A DNA stretch of 64,000 nucleotides from Plantago elongata (Eukaryota; Streptophyta; Magnoliopsida; Lamiales; Plantaginaceae), in the NCBI GenBank assembly GCA_036897095.1, contig JAYMSP010000037.1:46069-110068 (forward strand). Direction: 5' to 3'. Shown here piece after piece: positions 1 to 13,068 of the stretch; the stretch's first letter is position 1, and every line of letters starts with the position of its first letter. Below the pieces are notes generated by a model. It saw only the letters and a program-made list of their open reading frames with translations. It was not told the DNA's origin and searched no databases. A program made the translations under genes and the position numbers.

Positions 1-644
1 AAAAGTGGACTTTACAATCCAGAAGTACTAACTAGTCAAAAACGCCAGTGGGCTAACTTTCAATTGCAGTCGCTGGTATGGTCTCATCACTAAGTTAGCT
101 GATGTTACTGTTTAAATTTGTATTCGGTGCATCCTTGAATCGCTGATATCTAAAATTGTTATTGGAACAAAAAACACCTTCAAACTGTAGGACTACTTGA
201 CCCAATTTTTGTTTGTATACCTATTTGCCTTCTGCAGAAACTTCAGATTATTGTAAAGTAACTAAATGAAAAAGGTAAAAGTGGCTTTTTATGGGCATCG
301 GGTCTGGCCGTGGGTGTTTGCGGAAGGCAGGGAGAGTTACTGGAGATTCAAAGTTACTTTCTGAGAATAACCGATATAGCTTCGTCAAAGAATGCAATAT
401 TTATTTCCAGATTGTTTTAAGCTTGAAATAATCAGATGCCGACTTTGAAAACACCTTTTCTGGCGATTCTGTTACAATTAAGCTACAATTAGTTTATATA
501 AAGCTTTTGCAAACAGGCACTAAACTTATTTTAGCTGCTTCTGCTATTTAAGAAACTATTATTCCACTGTTGTGTAGATATCAAGATTGTTACAGATAAC
601 TTGTTTGCTCGTTTCGCGTATTATTATCTTACTAAAGTTTGCAG
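1..644 (+). other. probable upstream intron or 5' part of the DENN gene
   Basis: This stretch ends in a good acceptor (TTTGCAG before 645) and holds no open frame that I can join to the DENN reading frame. It is most likely intron, perhaps with a short unrecognised exon. Confidence 0.4.
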
Positions 645-3600
645 GATCACAGAGCTGGGAAGGAGCCATCAAAGCTTATCGAAAGCTTGGTAGTTGTGGG
701 ACTGCCACCTAATTCTGATATTGAAGCACTTCAACAACTGTACTTTGCTCGGAAGTTTGAAGGTCCTGGGAGATTTCGAAGTGCAGTTGGAGGTCAGCAT
801 CAGTCTCGAGTTGAACCTAACCTTGAGCCTCAGGTGTTGATTCTCGTTTCTTTGCTCCATCAGTTCTGCACCAATGTGTTGCTTTTACACTAATGAGAAT
901 AGCATGTTGTCTTCTTCTGTTGGTTTTGCAGGTCTTGTTTGTCTACCCACCAGAAAAGCAGCTGCCACTCAAATACAAGGATCTCCTCTCGTTCTGCTTT
1001 CCTGCTGGAGTAGAGGTATAAATGTCTGTTAGATGTGAAGAGAATGTTTGTTGATTGTGTGTTCTAGAAGACTATGTCTTTAAGGAATAAATTACTCACT
1101 TATGACATAATAAAGGAAAATAATCCGGTTTGTCAAATTAACTTCCGTAGAGGAGTAGCGTTATTATACACTGTACGTACATTAGTACTGATCTCTAACC
1201 CATCACACCTCATTACAGGTGAATGCAGTTGAGAGGACTCCGTCGATGAGTGAGTTGAATGAGATACTCCTTGGACAGGTATTGGAATAAACTGTTTTCT
1301 TTTAACTCCTAATGATTTGTTATAGTATAAGTTTAATCAATACCTGGATCAATTATGTTGTACCACATGGTAGTTGTTCCCTGTCGCTATCAAGTGTAAC
1401 ATTATATTTTGTTTGTAATCAGACACGATTCACCTAGCTTCTTATCCAACTTTCTTCCATTTTAAATTTCATTTCATTTGAAAAATCTCCCTCCGTTATA
1501 GATCGTGCAAGATTTATTTTCTTCAAAATAGCACTATATTGTTAAGTTACATGTGATTCTGGCAGAATATCTTTTCCTTCTAATGTTCTTGTTGCATTTT
1601 CCTCAATCTGTCATCACACATAGCAAACAGTTGTTTCTCGTCTATCAGTGCCATCGATTTCATCTTCTACCTTGCTGGCTGTCTCATGGATTCATATTGT
1701 CTTGTATTTTCAGGAACATCTCAAACAGAGCGATCTGTCCTTTGTCTTTAGGCTGCAGGTATACTATGCTCTACTGTTTCTCAATATTTTCATGCATTTC
1801 ACATAGCATTTCATGAACTTTTGCAGACTCAGGTCACTCAGCCATTTTCTGAATTACACGTCACTGGATTTTCTATTGATGTTATGATATAAGAGCAGTA
1901 ACTTCCAGTGAACAAAACTTATGTAGTACTATGTTAAGTTTCATCATGTTCATCTACTGTAGAAAAGTTATGTAAGCGTTAAGTTCCATCTTGTTTACAA
2001 AAGCGACCAATTTAATGTATTTTGGTTAATCGGAGCTATTTCTCCCCCCTCTTTTTGGCTTTAATTTCTTCCCTTTTGTTTTGACACAACTTTATTTTCT
2101 CTATCCAGGTAGGTGATGACTCAACACTTTATGGTTGCTGTGTTTTGGTTGAAGAAATTATACAAAAGCCATCAGGATTGATATCAATGATGTCCAACAG
2201 TCAGCCATTTTCATCGAGCCTAAGCCGTCATATTTTAACTACACGACGTTGTTATTGCATTCTTTCCAGGCTTCCATTGTTTGAGCTACATTTTGGTGTG
2301 TTGAGTAGGTGAGTAAGTACTTCTCTTGCAATTAACAAATACATGTTTCCATGATAATTTCTCATTGAAACATCTCCATGACAATATATATACTAGTGCT
2401 GCCTGGCCGGTACAAAACAATTAAAGAACTATCTGGGATACGTTGTTTCCTGTAGGAATGGTTATGATGATAGGACAATTACAATATGATAACGTGCGTG
2501 ACTGGCCTTTTTTATTTTTATTTTTTTGCTTGAGCAGGTCTTCCTGGACATAGGCTACACATTTTTTACAAGTATTTTTTTCACAATTTAGATTCACTAG
2601 ATGGGCTGTAATCAATTTGTTTACTCTAACCCTGTATGTTGTGTCATTGGTTCTAATTGTCCAAAAGCTGGCCAAGTAGTGATTTTTTCTAACCTCACCT
2701 TATTTTGCATGTTTCATAGTATCTTCACGGAAGAGAGGTTGGACAGATTAACAAAGCAGATAAATTCTTTGAGTTTTGAGTCACCGGAAAACTATGGTTT
2801 TGTTGTAAATTCAGAAGAGAGAAATGGTGGTTCAGTGGAGGATGGATCAATCAACATACAAAATGGAGCAGTTGAAGCTCTGCAATCAAGTGATTCCATC
2901 TCCGGAGCAGTTACTGATGACATTTCTCAAATTGAGCATCAAACTTTGAGTGATAACGTCTACTCTAAGAATGAAGATAAGAGTAATGTTGTCCCAGTTG
3001 GTCCTGAAATGGAGGGATTAGCTTCCTGTGAGGAATCTGTTGTTGATACTTCTATCTGTGACAATATTACACATAATCAATCAGTTGATAGACACTTGCA
3101 GAGTGTTGTTTTATCACCACTGAGGTATCAGCAGTTTGAGAGCTCAGAGTCTTCGTCCAGGTATATCATCTTGATATCTTCGTTGTTGGCTTGTACTGTT
3201 CTTACTTTCCTCCCTGATTATATTAGTATTATTCAAGGGTGTAATTCTATTTCTAGAAAACATGAAATTCATCAAGGATCTCGTGCTGTGCTTGAACTCT
3301 TGACCGAACCTTGTAATCCTCCTGTTGCTTGAGATCAATATGCATAGCATATATCATTTAAGACAGGGCATAAGTTCTACTTTGTTTATTGATGCAGATA
3401 TGAAATAGAAGCTCATATTTTTTGTATATGATAATATTATTTACTCACTCCGTCCCACTGATTTCTTTTACGTTTTCCTTTCTTATTTGCCCCCCTAAAT
3501 TCGTTAAGTTTCCTTTTTTTTGACTACCTTGTCTTACTACTATTTTTTTGAGTCCTACCATTCAAACATATAATACTGTCACTTTTATGAAACCATGCAA

Positions 3601-6600
3601 AAAGCAAATGTAAATAACTCACTGTGACGGAGGGAGTAGTCATAAAATATACATATTTGTATCAGTGTTAACATGTGATATCACACAATGCAGTATGCAA
3701 GGTTCTCCAAGTGAAGATAGGCAATTCAGAAGTGATGTGGATGAGCCTGAAACGGAAGAGACATCATCATCTGGCCGAGATATCTTCAGTGAACACAGTG
3801 ATATCCTTGAGTGGGCAAAGGTTGGATTCCATATTTTAGATGATTCAGTGTATCATTATTATTTGGGCCTTGAAAATTCATATCTTTGTCACCTTGTTAC
3901 AGGTAAACACTCATGGATCTTTACAAATTCTTTGTGAATACTACCAATTACCGGCCCCGTCACGCGGTTCAACAATCAAGTTCCAACCTTTGGAACACTT
4001 GCATCCTCTGGAATACCATAGACCTGATGAAACAGTTTTACACATTGCTGGATCAATTATTGATTTGAGATCATGTAGCACCAGTCTGGAATTAGCAGAG
4101 GTAAGTTTAGTTTTTTTTTGGGGTCATAAAACAGTGTTCATCTTTGAAGGTCTGAAGGATCTTTGTTCATATTGTTTTTGTTCTGAATAGGCAACTACTG
4201 CACTCATGGTGGAAGAGGAAGCAGCTGCATTATCGGTATGGGCTGTTGCTTGCTTATGTGGTTCCCTCCGACTGGAGCATGTAAGTGATCTGCCACTTGA
4301 CTACTAGAGGCATTACTTTGTGTCTCACCTGTGTATTTTTTATGTTTTTTTATGCCTGTTATTATGAACATATATTGCATAAGCCATATGCCTACCTGAT
4401 GCTTGGCCGTGCAGCATCCTCACGAATCAACCTTGTATTCTTGTTGATTGCTTCTGTGCGTTACTGAAAGGATTTTCTGGGTTTCCTTGTACAGGTTTTA
4501 ACCTTATTTGCGGGTGCTCTGCTGGAGAAACAAATTGTGGTTGTCTGTTCAAATTTGGTAGGTCTTTTTCTTTAAAATAAAATTATATCGACGGACTGCC
4601 TTTGAATATGCATGCAATTATCACATGGATCCCTTTCCTTGTTATCTCACTAATGTGCTTCATCGCCATCTAACACCTGCTGCAGAGGTACCTTTTAGCA
4701 CCAACTTGATTTTTGTTGGTTTTGTGTGCAGGGCATCCTATCTGCTTTAGTTTTGGCTATTATTCCCCTTATACGGCCTTATCAATGGCAAAGCTTGCTG
4801 ATGCCAGTAATAATCTATCTCTTGTCTGGCTGTGTTAATTTTCCTGTGGTGGAACTTATTGTATTGCAGCTTTCTTTGTATTGTATTATGCCAATTGACG
4901 AGGTGTGTTTCAGGTTTTGCCAAACGACATGTTAGACTTCCTGGATGCACCTGTTCCGTACATAGTGAGTTTCGTACTTTTAATGCATATACACTCATCC
5001 AGTGTCTAGATAATTCAAATAGTTACATTACATCTTCACATAAACAGGAGTTGAGTGCAGTGTGTGTGCTGCCCTTCAATTTATCTATGTTAAAGAATAT
5101 TTCTTGTTGCTCAGCCTATCATGCAATGGTCAATACTGGATTGTCTGTTGTGTCGTCGTTTCTTGACATGTCCAATGAATTAAAAAATTCAGAAATTCAT
5201 ATCCTGGGAATGGATGGATGTAATGTAATACATGTATTAGATATAAAGTTGCCCTTCTTTCTTGCAAGTTCGTTGATTTTTCCTTGTTTACTCTTTGTGC
5301 AGGTAGGTGTGAAGAACAAGACAACTGAAGTCCAGTCAAAGTTGACAAATGTCATTCAAGTCGATGCCAATAGAAACCAGGTATTTTATGTTGTAAATTC
5401 AGGTTTCTTATGAAGTTATACTGCTACAATCCCATGTTCATGGCTACATCCTTAATTATAGAAATAGAGAAAAAGGCCTGAATATTATGATGTTGTGTGA
5501 AGCCATTCTAGTAACTTTAGCACATATTCTTACTTCACCAATGCTGCTTGAATCTGACTTTCTTGTAATTTTATCAACAGGTGAAATCACCAACATTACC
5601 GCAGCTACCTCAACAACGAGAGCTTTTCTCACGCCTTAGTCCCTACCATGCAAAGCTGGTAGGTGAGAGCTACTTGGCCAAGAAACGGCCAGTTTATGAA
5701 TGCACCGAAGTGCAGGTATTTATTTTCCTTCGATCATTTTCCAACGTTTTGCTTCTTCAGGTCTCATTAGGTGTTCAATATTAGTCCATTTGAATTTAGT
5801 ATGATCCGCAACACTTCTTTCCTTATTTTTAGGAAACATTTGAAAGCCAGTATTTCAATAGCGTATTTTACAAAGTGCAATGTTCGTTATCATCTTATGG
5901 AATATGTTATATGACATCACGTTCTTAATATGTAATGAATGGCAACTTCATTTTTGGACATTTATTGCTTTGGTTACTATCAAGAAACTAACTAAACAAG
6001 CTTCTGCATCCTTGACCCCCTATGAAATTTATCCTCAGTGTGGAAGTTCGTAGATAACTTGATTATGAATAATGTTCATTGAAACACATCATAGAATACA
6101 ATGTTTCGTGTAATGTACATATTCTATATTCTAATATGATATTTTGACCTGTGACCTTTTTTAGGCCGAAGCTGCCAAAGGTTTTCTAGGAGTATTGCGT
6201 TCTTACATGGATTCGTTGTGCTCTAATCTCCGTTCTCATACAATTACAAATGTTCAATCAAACGATGACAAGGTTTGTTTCAGTTATCGAAGGGCCACCT
6301 ATTTGCTAAATCATGTTTTCCGATGTTTGAATGTTTTTAATTCTTGGTAAAGCACTATTGAGCTGATCAAGTAAAGTATGTTTCACTTAAATTATATTCT
6401 TCCACGTGATTTAAAAATTTAAAGGAGTCTGCCAAATTATTGTTTTGAAGCATCATTATAAACACTTGAATTTCGTCGAGTCCAACCAGGAAATATCCGT
6501 CTTAATTTACTGTACTTTTCCGCTTTTAATCCTATGAAGGCAAGCACTGACTCTGTTCATTGATTTAATTTTCAGGTGTCATTGCTATTAAAGGAAAGTT

Positions 6601-6860
6601 TCATAGAGTCTTTCCCTGGTCGTGATCGGCCTTTTATGAAGGTACTCCCTCTGCGTTATGAATACTTATTCCATACTATTAACACTTGAGTGGATGGAGC
6701 TTTTATTGTCGTTCTTTGAATTGTTTTGTATACCAGCAAACTTGACAGTACCATGCTAATATATGTTTTGACCTTGTATATTGCAAAACAGCTATTCTTG
6801 GACACGCAGCTCTTCTCCGTACATACAGATTTCGTACTTTCTTTCTTCCAGAAAGAATAG
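645..6860 (+). CDS. DENN (AEX-3) domain protein, 3' part of gene (17 exons visible)
   Basis: Exons: 645-833, 932-1015, 1219-1278, 1714-1758, 2109-2308, 2720-3160, 3694-3820, 3903-4100, 4191-4280, 4495-4557, 4732-4806, 4914-4964, 5303-5380, 5581-5715, 6165-6272, 6576-6641, 6792-6860. They join in frame to 692 codons ending in TAG; the start lies upstream of the window or of exon 645. The order fits DENN proteins: a uDENN strand region (LFVYPPEKQLPLKYKDLLSF), then cDENN (AGALLEKQIVVVCSNLG, LIRPYQWQSLLMPVLPNDM) and a dDENN tail with LLKESFIESFPGRDRPFMK. The 441-base exon 2720-3160 encodes a polar, acidic linker between the DENN halves. Family knowledge: DENN proteins are guanine-nucleotide exchange factors for Rab GTPases in membrane traffic. 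The closest match I recall is the Arabidopsis AEX-3-type protein At5g35560, not SCD1. Exon 3694-3820 must splice to 3903, because read-through inserts 82 bases and soon reaches a stop. Confidence 0.9.
3444..3636. mobile_element. Stowaway-like MITE in a DENN intron
   Basis: The left end reads CTCACTCCGTCCCACTG and the right end GTGACGGAGGGAG. These are inverted copies of the Stowaway consensus end (CTCCCTCCGTCCC), and both sides are flanked by TA, the family's target duplication. The element is 193 bp and lies in the intron between exons 2720-3160 and 3694-3820. Confidence 0.8.
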
Positions 6861-9800
6861 CAGCTTCCTTACGGCAAGGCAATCCAGCAATTATAATTAT
6901 CTTCTGCGATGCAAGGCCTTGTTACAAATACCAACAACTTCAATCAACGGTATAAATTTCGTGTAATCTCATAAAGAAGAAGATTATGTATGTCTTGACC
7001 TCTTCGAAAGACCAAGTCTCCCCTCAGGGAGCCCCATAATCGGAGTTCAAGCCACTAATGTTTCACTAACTATAGCGTCATAGCCAGGTCTCATACTCCC
7101 GTGTTCCTTTGGAAAATGACTGCAAATGTAATTGTGTTAAATACAGAAGCAACATCTTTCTTTTAGTGCAATTTAATTCAGTGTGTTGAATGTCGATTGC
7201 CACTTGCGTATGGGGGTAATGATGGTACTACTGTACTGGTATAGTTGTCGAAAAAATATGTCGTTTTTACGGGCCCGTAGGTGTGTTTCTGTTTAAGGAA
7301 GGGTGATGGAGAACGAATGTATTATTGGGTGACACAAATTATTGCTACAAAGCAGATGTGTGCTTTGTATTGGCAGGTCTCTCTCATACCCCATTGAAAA
7401 TGCTTGGCAATGCTTCGAGTTCTTCCATTATTTAGGACCACTTTTATAAAGTTTTTACTACTACTGGTAGTATCTTTATTTAGGATAAGTGCCAAGTGTT
7501 TGCAAATCCAACTTTTGCAATGGCATCACTGTTTGAAGAGCAGGAAGTTCCTGCGAGCCACTAACTCGCAGAGGAGTTGGATTGTGAGATATTCGATTTG
7601 CCTGTAAGATAAAGTCCTGGCTCCGTCTCTGAAAATGACCTGTTTGGATCGAGAATAGCTCTAAGCAAATTATACAGGATACGGCCTTTTTTTTTTTTTT
7701 TTTTTAATACGGGATGCGGCCTTGAGCAGTCTTAATTTAGTGAAAAAAAGTGTTGAAAACAATATACAACTCAGCTCGTACATATGAAGAGTCAAGACAC
7801 TGTTAAGTTCCTGGATAATGTAATGATGCCTCTACGCATCTATAGATCTTAAGACCGTACACTCTGTAAATGTCTATGACGACCATTTCACATTTAATAA
7901 CCTCAACGACTCTACTTGCTGCATATTCATTTAAACTGCACTGCAAGAGACATATAGTACGGTGTCGTCGGGGCGGCCGGAGGTAGGGGCGCATGGGGTT
8001 TGACAGTTAAAAATGGTTTCATTGTGCATGTTCGCCTAGCTAACTTGAATTCCTGACTCCGAACCTTACACTGTAGGTTTCTTTCTCCATATTGTACATG
8101 TCTTGAACGTTGAATGAATCTTGAAGTATATGGAGCATAAATGCATGAACTGTGTGATCACTTGACTGTATCCATTTGTGTTGCCTGCCACATTTAAGCC
8201 AGGAGATGGCCAATATTAATGTCATGTACAATCCAGTGTTTTTAAGACCGTGGAAACTATGTCGCATCCCGAGGGACAAAGGCTCCATTTACCTTGTTAA
8301 GATTTTTATAAGATACGTTCTCAATAAATTCTATTTTCGTAATTGAGAAACATATTTATAATGTTTCCCAATCAGGCAATTTAGAATCTAGTAATCTGAA
8401 TTTCCACAGAACTTTCAATGAATACAGCACAAAATTCTGCATGAAATTATACGAGTCCTATTAGGTTTGAAGTTTGAAGAAGCTTTAGGTGTTAGTATAT
8501 TTTTCTTTGGTCAGCACTCAGCAGAATAAGGATAAGCTAAGGTAAAAAAGTAAATGAAGCAGAGAACAACTCATGTCAAAGTAGCTCTCATATTAAATGT
8601 GCCTGTTCGTACACTGCCAATTCCAACTAATCTACTTTTTCTTTTCCTTCTAAATTTATAACCCGTAATTATACATATATTTATTATTTTCAATCGTATC
8701 ATAATTTATATATTAATAAAAATGTTAGCGTTCCATTAAGCCATTTTTTTAAAGCATGCAAAATACAAGTTCTTGACCTTTTCTATTGTTAACGATGAAC
8801 TAAATCTTGGATTAATTATTTCGTTTTTGCAATGTAGAAAACTAAATCGAGAGGTCAGGTCTAAACTCTAAACTATCGTCTAACCTCAACTCAAGTTATG
8901 TAGGTGATTGTACCATCTCCCTTAATCCCTAAGTTGATATGAGTGGTATCACCCCTCACTGTCGACTAAGGGACCATAAACGGGTGCTACGACAAGTTTA
9001 AGACCAACCCCCGTATATCATAGAACTAGTAAACGATCAAGAAGCCTAAGACTTATTAATATTGCACCATGAGAAACAAGAGGAGAAAAGATGCCAATGC
9101 TCCATAAATATCCATTCATACTGCACTCTTGTTTTTCTGAGCTAGGTAGTCTGAAACCTACACAAGTACTACTACTACCTAATGGATTGTTTAAGACTCC
9201 CCATTCACTCTATAATCCATATGCTATTTTGGCTCATATTTTGAGCTCCTCAGAAGATCTACAAATATTAAAATTTAAAAGTATGTGACAAGCATTAATA
9301 ACAAGATTAATACTATCATCAAATAAAATTATCACTCCTTCAAACATGGTATACTTACTCCATGATCACACTCCAGTAAGCATCTTTCATGTCTTAAAAA
9401 AATACTGATTTGATTAGTCAGTGACTAGTCATGTCTAAATCCCTGACATTTTTTTCCCAGATTCTTGTTTGTTTGATTCCTTCCAAACTGATGAATTACT
9501 ACTTGTGCTAACATATTAAGTTACTACTAACCAAGATTCTCATCAGACTAATGCTATCCCATGAAACAGATGCAGTATAAAACCTCAGATCTCAACAGTG
9601 ACATCCTTAATCACATTCAAGAAAGCAAAAGATAAGAAGAGAGGTACAAAGTTTAAAAGCATAATCAGAAGAAGCACTAGCACCATTGCTCAAATTGAGA
9701 AAGGTCAAATTTTGAATGGGGTAAAAGTAACAGTACTTACCAACCAGTTAGATGAAAAAAGTAAAAGTTCTTGTCTTGGCAGTAAAGATGATATACTCCT

Positions 9801-10900
9801 ACCACCACTCCAAATCTTGAATCATCCAGAGCTCAGAGAAATCTCAGAAACTACCAACTACTGCTACCTTTCACAGAGAAAAATAATTAAAGAACAAAAA
9901 GGTTAATTGCTGAATAAATTAAATATAGACTAATTAAAGTAAAAAATAGGTTTTGAGATTGTTTTATATGCTCTTCCATCTTGGTAATTTGGTCCAGTAT
10001 TCATTTATATAAGTTCGATTAATATAATTATTCGACTAAAATATCAAGATTAAACTTTATCAACTGTAATTATATATCATATTTTTTACATTTGTTATCA
10101 TTTTTCATACTTTTATATGGTATATATCATTCGAGTACTAATTGAAATAACGAAATGGAACGGAGAGATTAGTATTTAATTTAATATTAACATAGAGGTG
10201 TGTGGATTTCCGTATTGGTGTCAGAGACAGGAGCTCTGTCATAAAGTCAGCAGGGTGTGCAGAGGTGGGCAGTAGTCATAATATATGTACAGTACTCTTG
10301 CTCAGAACTCACTCACAAGACACAGTAGATTCAGACATAAAATACTTACACACTTCTGTCTAATAATATTACTAAAAAACACATCTTTTTTCTTTTCTTT
10401 TCCTCCCAAAATTGATAAAACAAAGAGGACCAGAACAAGATGGATACAGTTTAATTCTTTCATGTCATTCCTAAGTTAGTTTAGCTAGACACTGATCAGG
10501 TTTTGCCATCTGCTAACAATAAAAATGCAATCTTTTACATTATTCAATCAAAAGAAATTGCATACTTAGTACTCCTGTCGTAAAATCATCACACGATAAA
10601 AATTATCTAAATATGTGAGGTTGATTTGATACGGAATAATTAATTATTAACAGTGATTTAATGTTGGTCAGATAAAATTATCAGAACAATAAGTTTAAAA
10701 CCTTCCATGTTAGTATATGTTACACACAAGATTCTGCATCTGCACTGCACAAAATGGTCCCTCAAAAAATAAATATACCTACTCTATTCCTCTTGCATTT
10801 AAACACTCCATCCATGGCTATACCTCTTGACACATAATAATATTTCTCCTTCTCTTCTCCACCTCCTTATCTTCATCAAACTTCAAAAATTCCCAGAAAA
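6861..10900. other. DENN 3' UTR and gene-free spacer upstream of GRF
   Basis: I see no convincing gene. The first several hundred bases are probably DENN 3' UTR. A run of T (about 7688-7705) is flanked by near-copies of GGATACGGCC. The short open frames here are unsupported. The last 100 bases are a pyrimidine-rich leader typical of a plant 5' UTR before the GRF start. Confidence 0.5.
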
Positions 10901-13068
10901 ATGATGAGTGTAAATGGCAGAACTAGCACTACCAATACTACTACTAGGTACCCTTTCACAGCCTCACAGTGGCAAGAACTTGAACACCAAGCTCTAGTCT
11001 ACAAGTACATGGTCTCTGGCATGCCTATTCCATCAGATCTCCTCTTCACCATCAGAAGAAGCCTGGACTCTTCCCTCTCTTCCAACTTCCTCATCCAACC
11101 TCAACACAGTAAGTAAGCAATCAACCATGTAAGTGTTTGGCTTCGAACTTGAGTCGAGTTGAGTTTAGTCGAGTCGAGTTGAATAAACAAAAAAACTAAC
11201 TCAAGTTCAGAGCCAAACACTTAGTACTAGTTGTCTTTTTTTTTTCTTTTCTTTTTTGGGTTGTAAGATGTAACAAAGTTTAATCTTTTATGGAATGTGT
11301 TTACCAGTAGGGTGGAACAGTGGATACCACATGGGGTTTGGGAGAAAAATAGACCCAGAGCCAGGAAGGTGCAGGAGAACAGATGGGAAGAAATGGAGGT
11401 GCTCAAAAGAGGCTTATCCAGATTCCAAGTACTGTGAAAGACACATGCATAGAGGCAGAAACCGTTCAAGAAAGCCTGTGGAAAATAATGCTAATGCAAA
11501 CAGTAACAATAACAGTAGTGTTGGTCTTTCTGTACCACCGACATCAAAAACCAACCTCACACAAGTACCAAGTGCTATTCCTATAAGTCCATCAATGAAT
11601 AGTAATGCTGCTGCTGCTAAATCACACCAACACTACTCTTCTGCTGGAATCAACACTCATGATCAGTCATCCCACTTTCTTTATCCCTCCAATTTTGGTT
11701 TGTCTTCTCAAGATTCCACTACAAACTTTTTCTTGGACTCCAATAATGCTTACAGGTACTGATATCTTCTTGCTTCTTGATCAGTTTTTGCATTTAGTTA
11801 TGTTTATGCACTTTTTAGTTTGTTAGCTGTAGTGAAGTGAAGATCGTATGTGTAAACTTCTTGCGTATGTTTGAAAATCTTAAGATATTGAAAGTTGTAG
11901 AAGCACGGATCAAAATCTTGTTTCTAAAATGGCTCCAATTTCTTGAAAGATCAAGACTTTTTGGATTTTTAGGTATGTTTGCAGTTTTATCAGTAATAAA
12001 AATATAATCTTTATGACCATGAACATCAATTCTTTAAGAATTACTGGTTGATCTGAGTTCTGGATATTTTGCAAGTTTAGTAGAGATTTTAAACCATGTA
12101 TAAAAAAATTAGTTGACTGATTGTTTAGGAAATGAGGTTATAAGAGTCTGATTAGTGGAACTGGTAGTTGATGACACTGACTATTTGTAATTGAAAATCA
12201 GAAGACAGGAAATGAAAGGGGAAAGTGAGGAGGTAGCATATTTCTCAGCATCAGAGGCAAATTCAAATCCAGGGACAATGAGAAATGATGTTTCTTCTTG
12301 GCAAGTGGGTGCACAACTGACAATGGGTTCACCTATGTCTCAGAAACAACATAAGACCAACAACAATAGCAGCTTCTCTTGTTATTCCTCTGATGAGAAA
12401 CAGAAACATGGTCACCATCAATATTACATTGACAAGGATAATCTTGCTGCTGGTGCTGCAACTGATCATGAGCCTAAGAAAGTTATGCACCACTTTCTTG
12501 ATGAATGGAATGATGATAAGCTCACTAGCCAAAGGACTCAGCTCTCCATTTCCATACCCAACTCTGTTCATGACTTCTTCATGACCCAAAAGTGTAAGTC
12601 TTTCTTAAACCCCATATTAGAACCATTATGAATTTGTGATCTTAGAATTTAAGTTTTCGAAAAATCGGAAACATGTTCGGTGTTCTGGTGATCGGAACAT
12701 ATCTAAAAATCGGAACTTTATGTATCCAATAATTATGTTGTTACTTTAAGTTAACATTCTCATCATTATAATCTTAGAGTAGAAGTTTTCAGAGAATCTG
12801 AAACATGTCTAATATTCTTAATGACCTAAACATGTCTAAAAATTCAATCTTTATTCTTTAAGCATTGATGTTGCCACTAAATGCCCAAATTCTTCGAAAA
12901 ATAGGAAAAATGCCTGGTTTTTTAATCTAAAAATTAAAAAAGAAACTGTACCATAGCCTGCAATTACTCAATTAGTAATTTTGAAGTAAGCCTATATTTT
13001 CATTATTATGGTCTTCTAGCCAATACATTAATGTTGTTACTGATTGCATATGCAGAGAGGGAGATTAA
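10901..13068 (+). CDS. GRF: Growth-regulating factor (GRF) transcription factor
   Basis: Exons: 10901-11108, 11308-11755, 12202-12591 and a tiny last exon 13056-13068, giving 352 codons. Residues about 12-50 form the QLQ domain ([20 protein letters not shown]), which binds GIF/AN3 co-activators. Residues about 79-118 form the WRC domain, with the zinc-binding C-x9-C-x10-C-x2-H pattern ([21 protein letters not shown]) and a basic nuclear-localisation stretch. The rest is Ser/Asn-rich. Family knowledge: GRFs with GIFs promote cell proliferation in leaves and meristems and are repressed by miR396, whose site is present. The 3' end is uncertain. Using the donor two bases downstream (after 12593) makes TAG at once, and read-through without splicing stops at 12631. 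All versions keep both domains. The subfamily (GRF5/6-like) is only a guess. Confidence 0.92.
11132..11221. mobile_element. 90-bp foldback MITE in GRF intron 1
   Basis: The left arm AGTGTTTGGCTTCGAACTTG and the right arm CAAGTTCAGAGCCAAACACT are inverted repeats with a few mismatches. TA flanks each end (11130-11131 and 11222-11223). Almost the whole element can fold into one hairpin. It begins 23 bases after the exon 1 donor. Confidence 0.75.
11463..11483 (+). promoter_or_regulatory. miR396 target site in GRF mRNA
   Basis: The 21 bases cover CGTTCAAGAAAGCCTGTGG plus AA. They encode the RSRKPVE tail of the WRC domain and match the known GRF-type miR396 site, which pairs with miR396 apart from the usual one-base bulge near the GCC/CTG junction. 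Confidence 0.9.

Noticed and set aside
4832-5413. 193-codon frame over DENN introns
   Set aside because: It reads through two introns. The DENN exons 4914-4964 and 5303-5380 inside it fit the family only when spliced.
9598-9906. 102-codon Lys-rich frame
   Set aside because: It begins at GTG, has no splice partner or family, and is probably chance in AT-rich DNA upstream of GRF.
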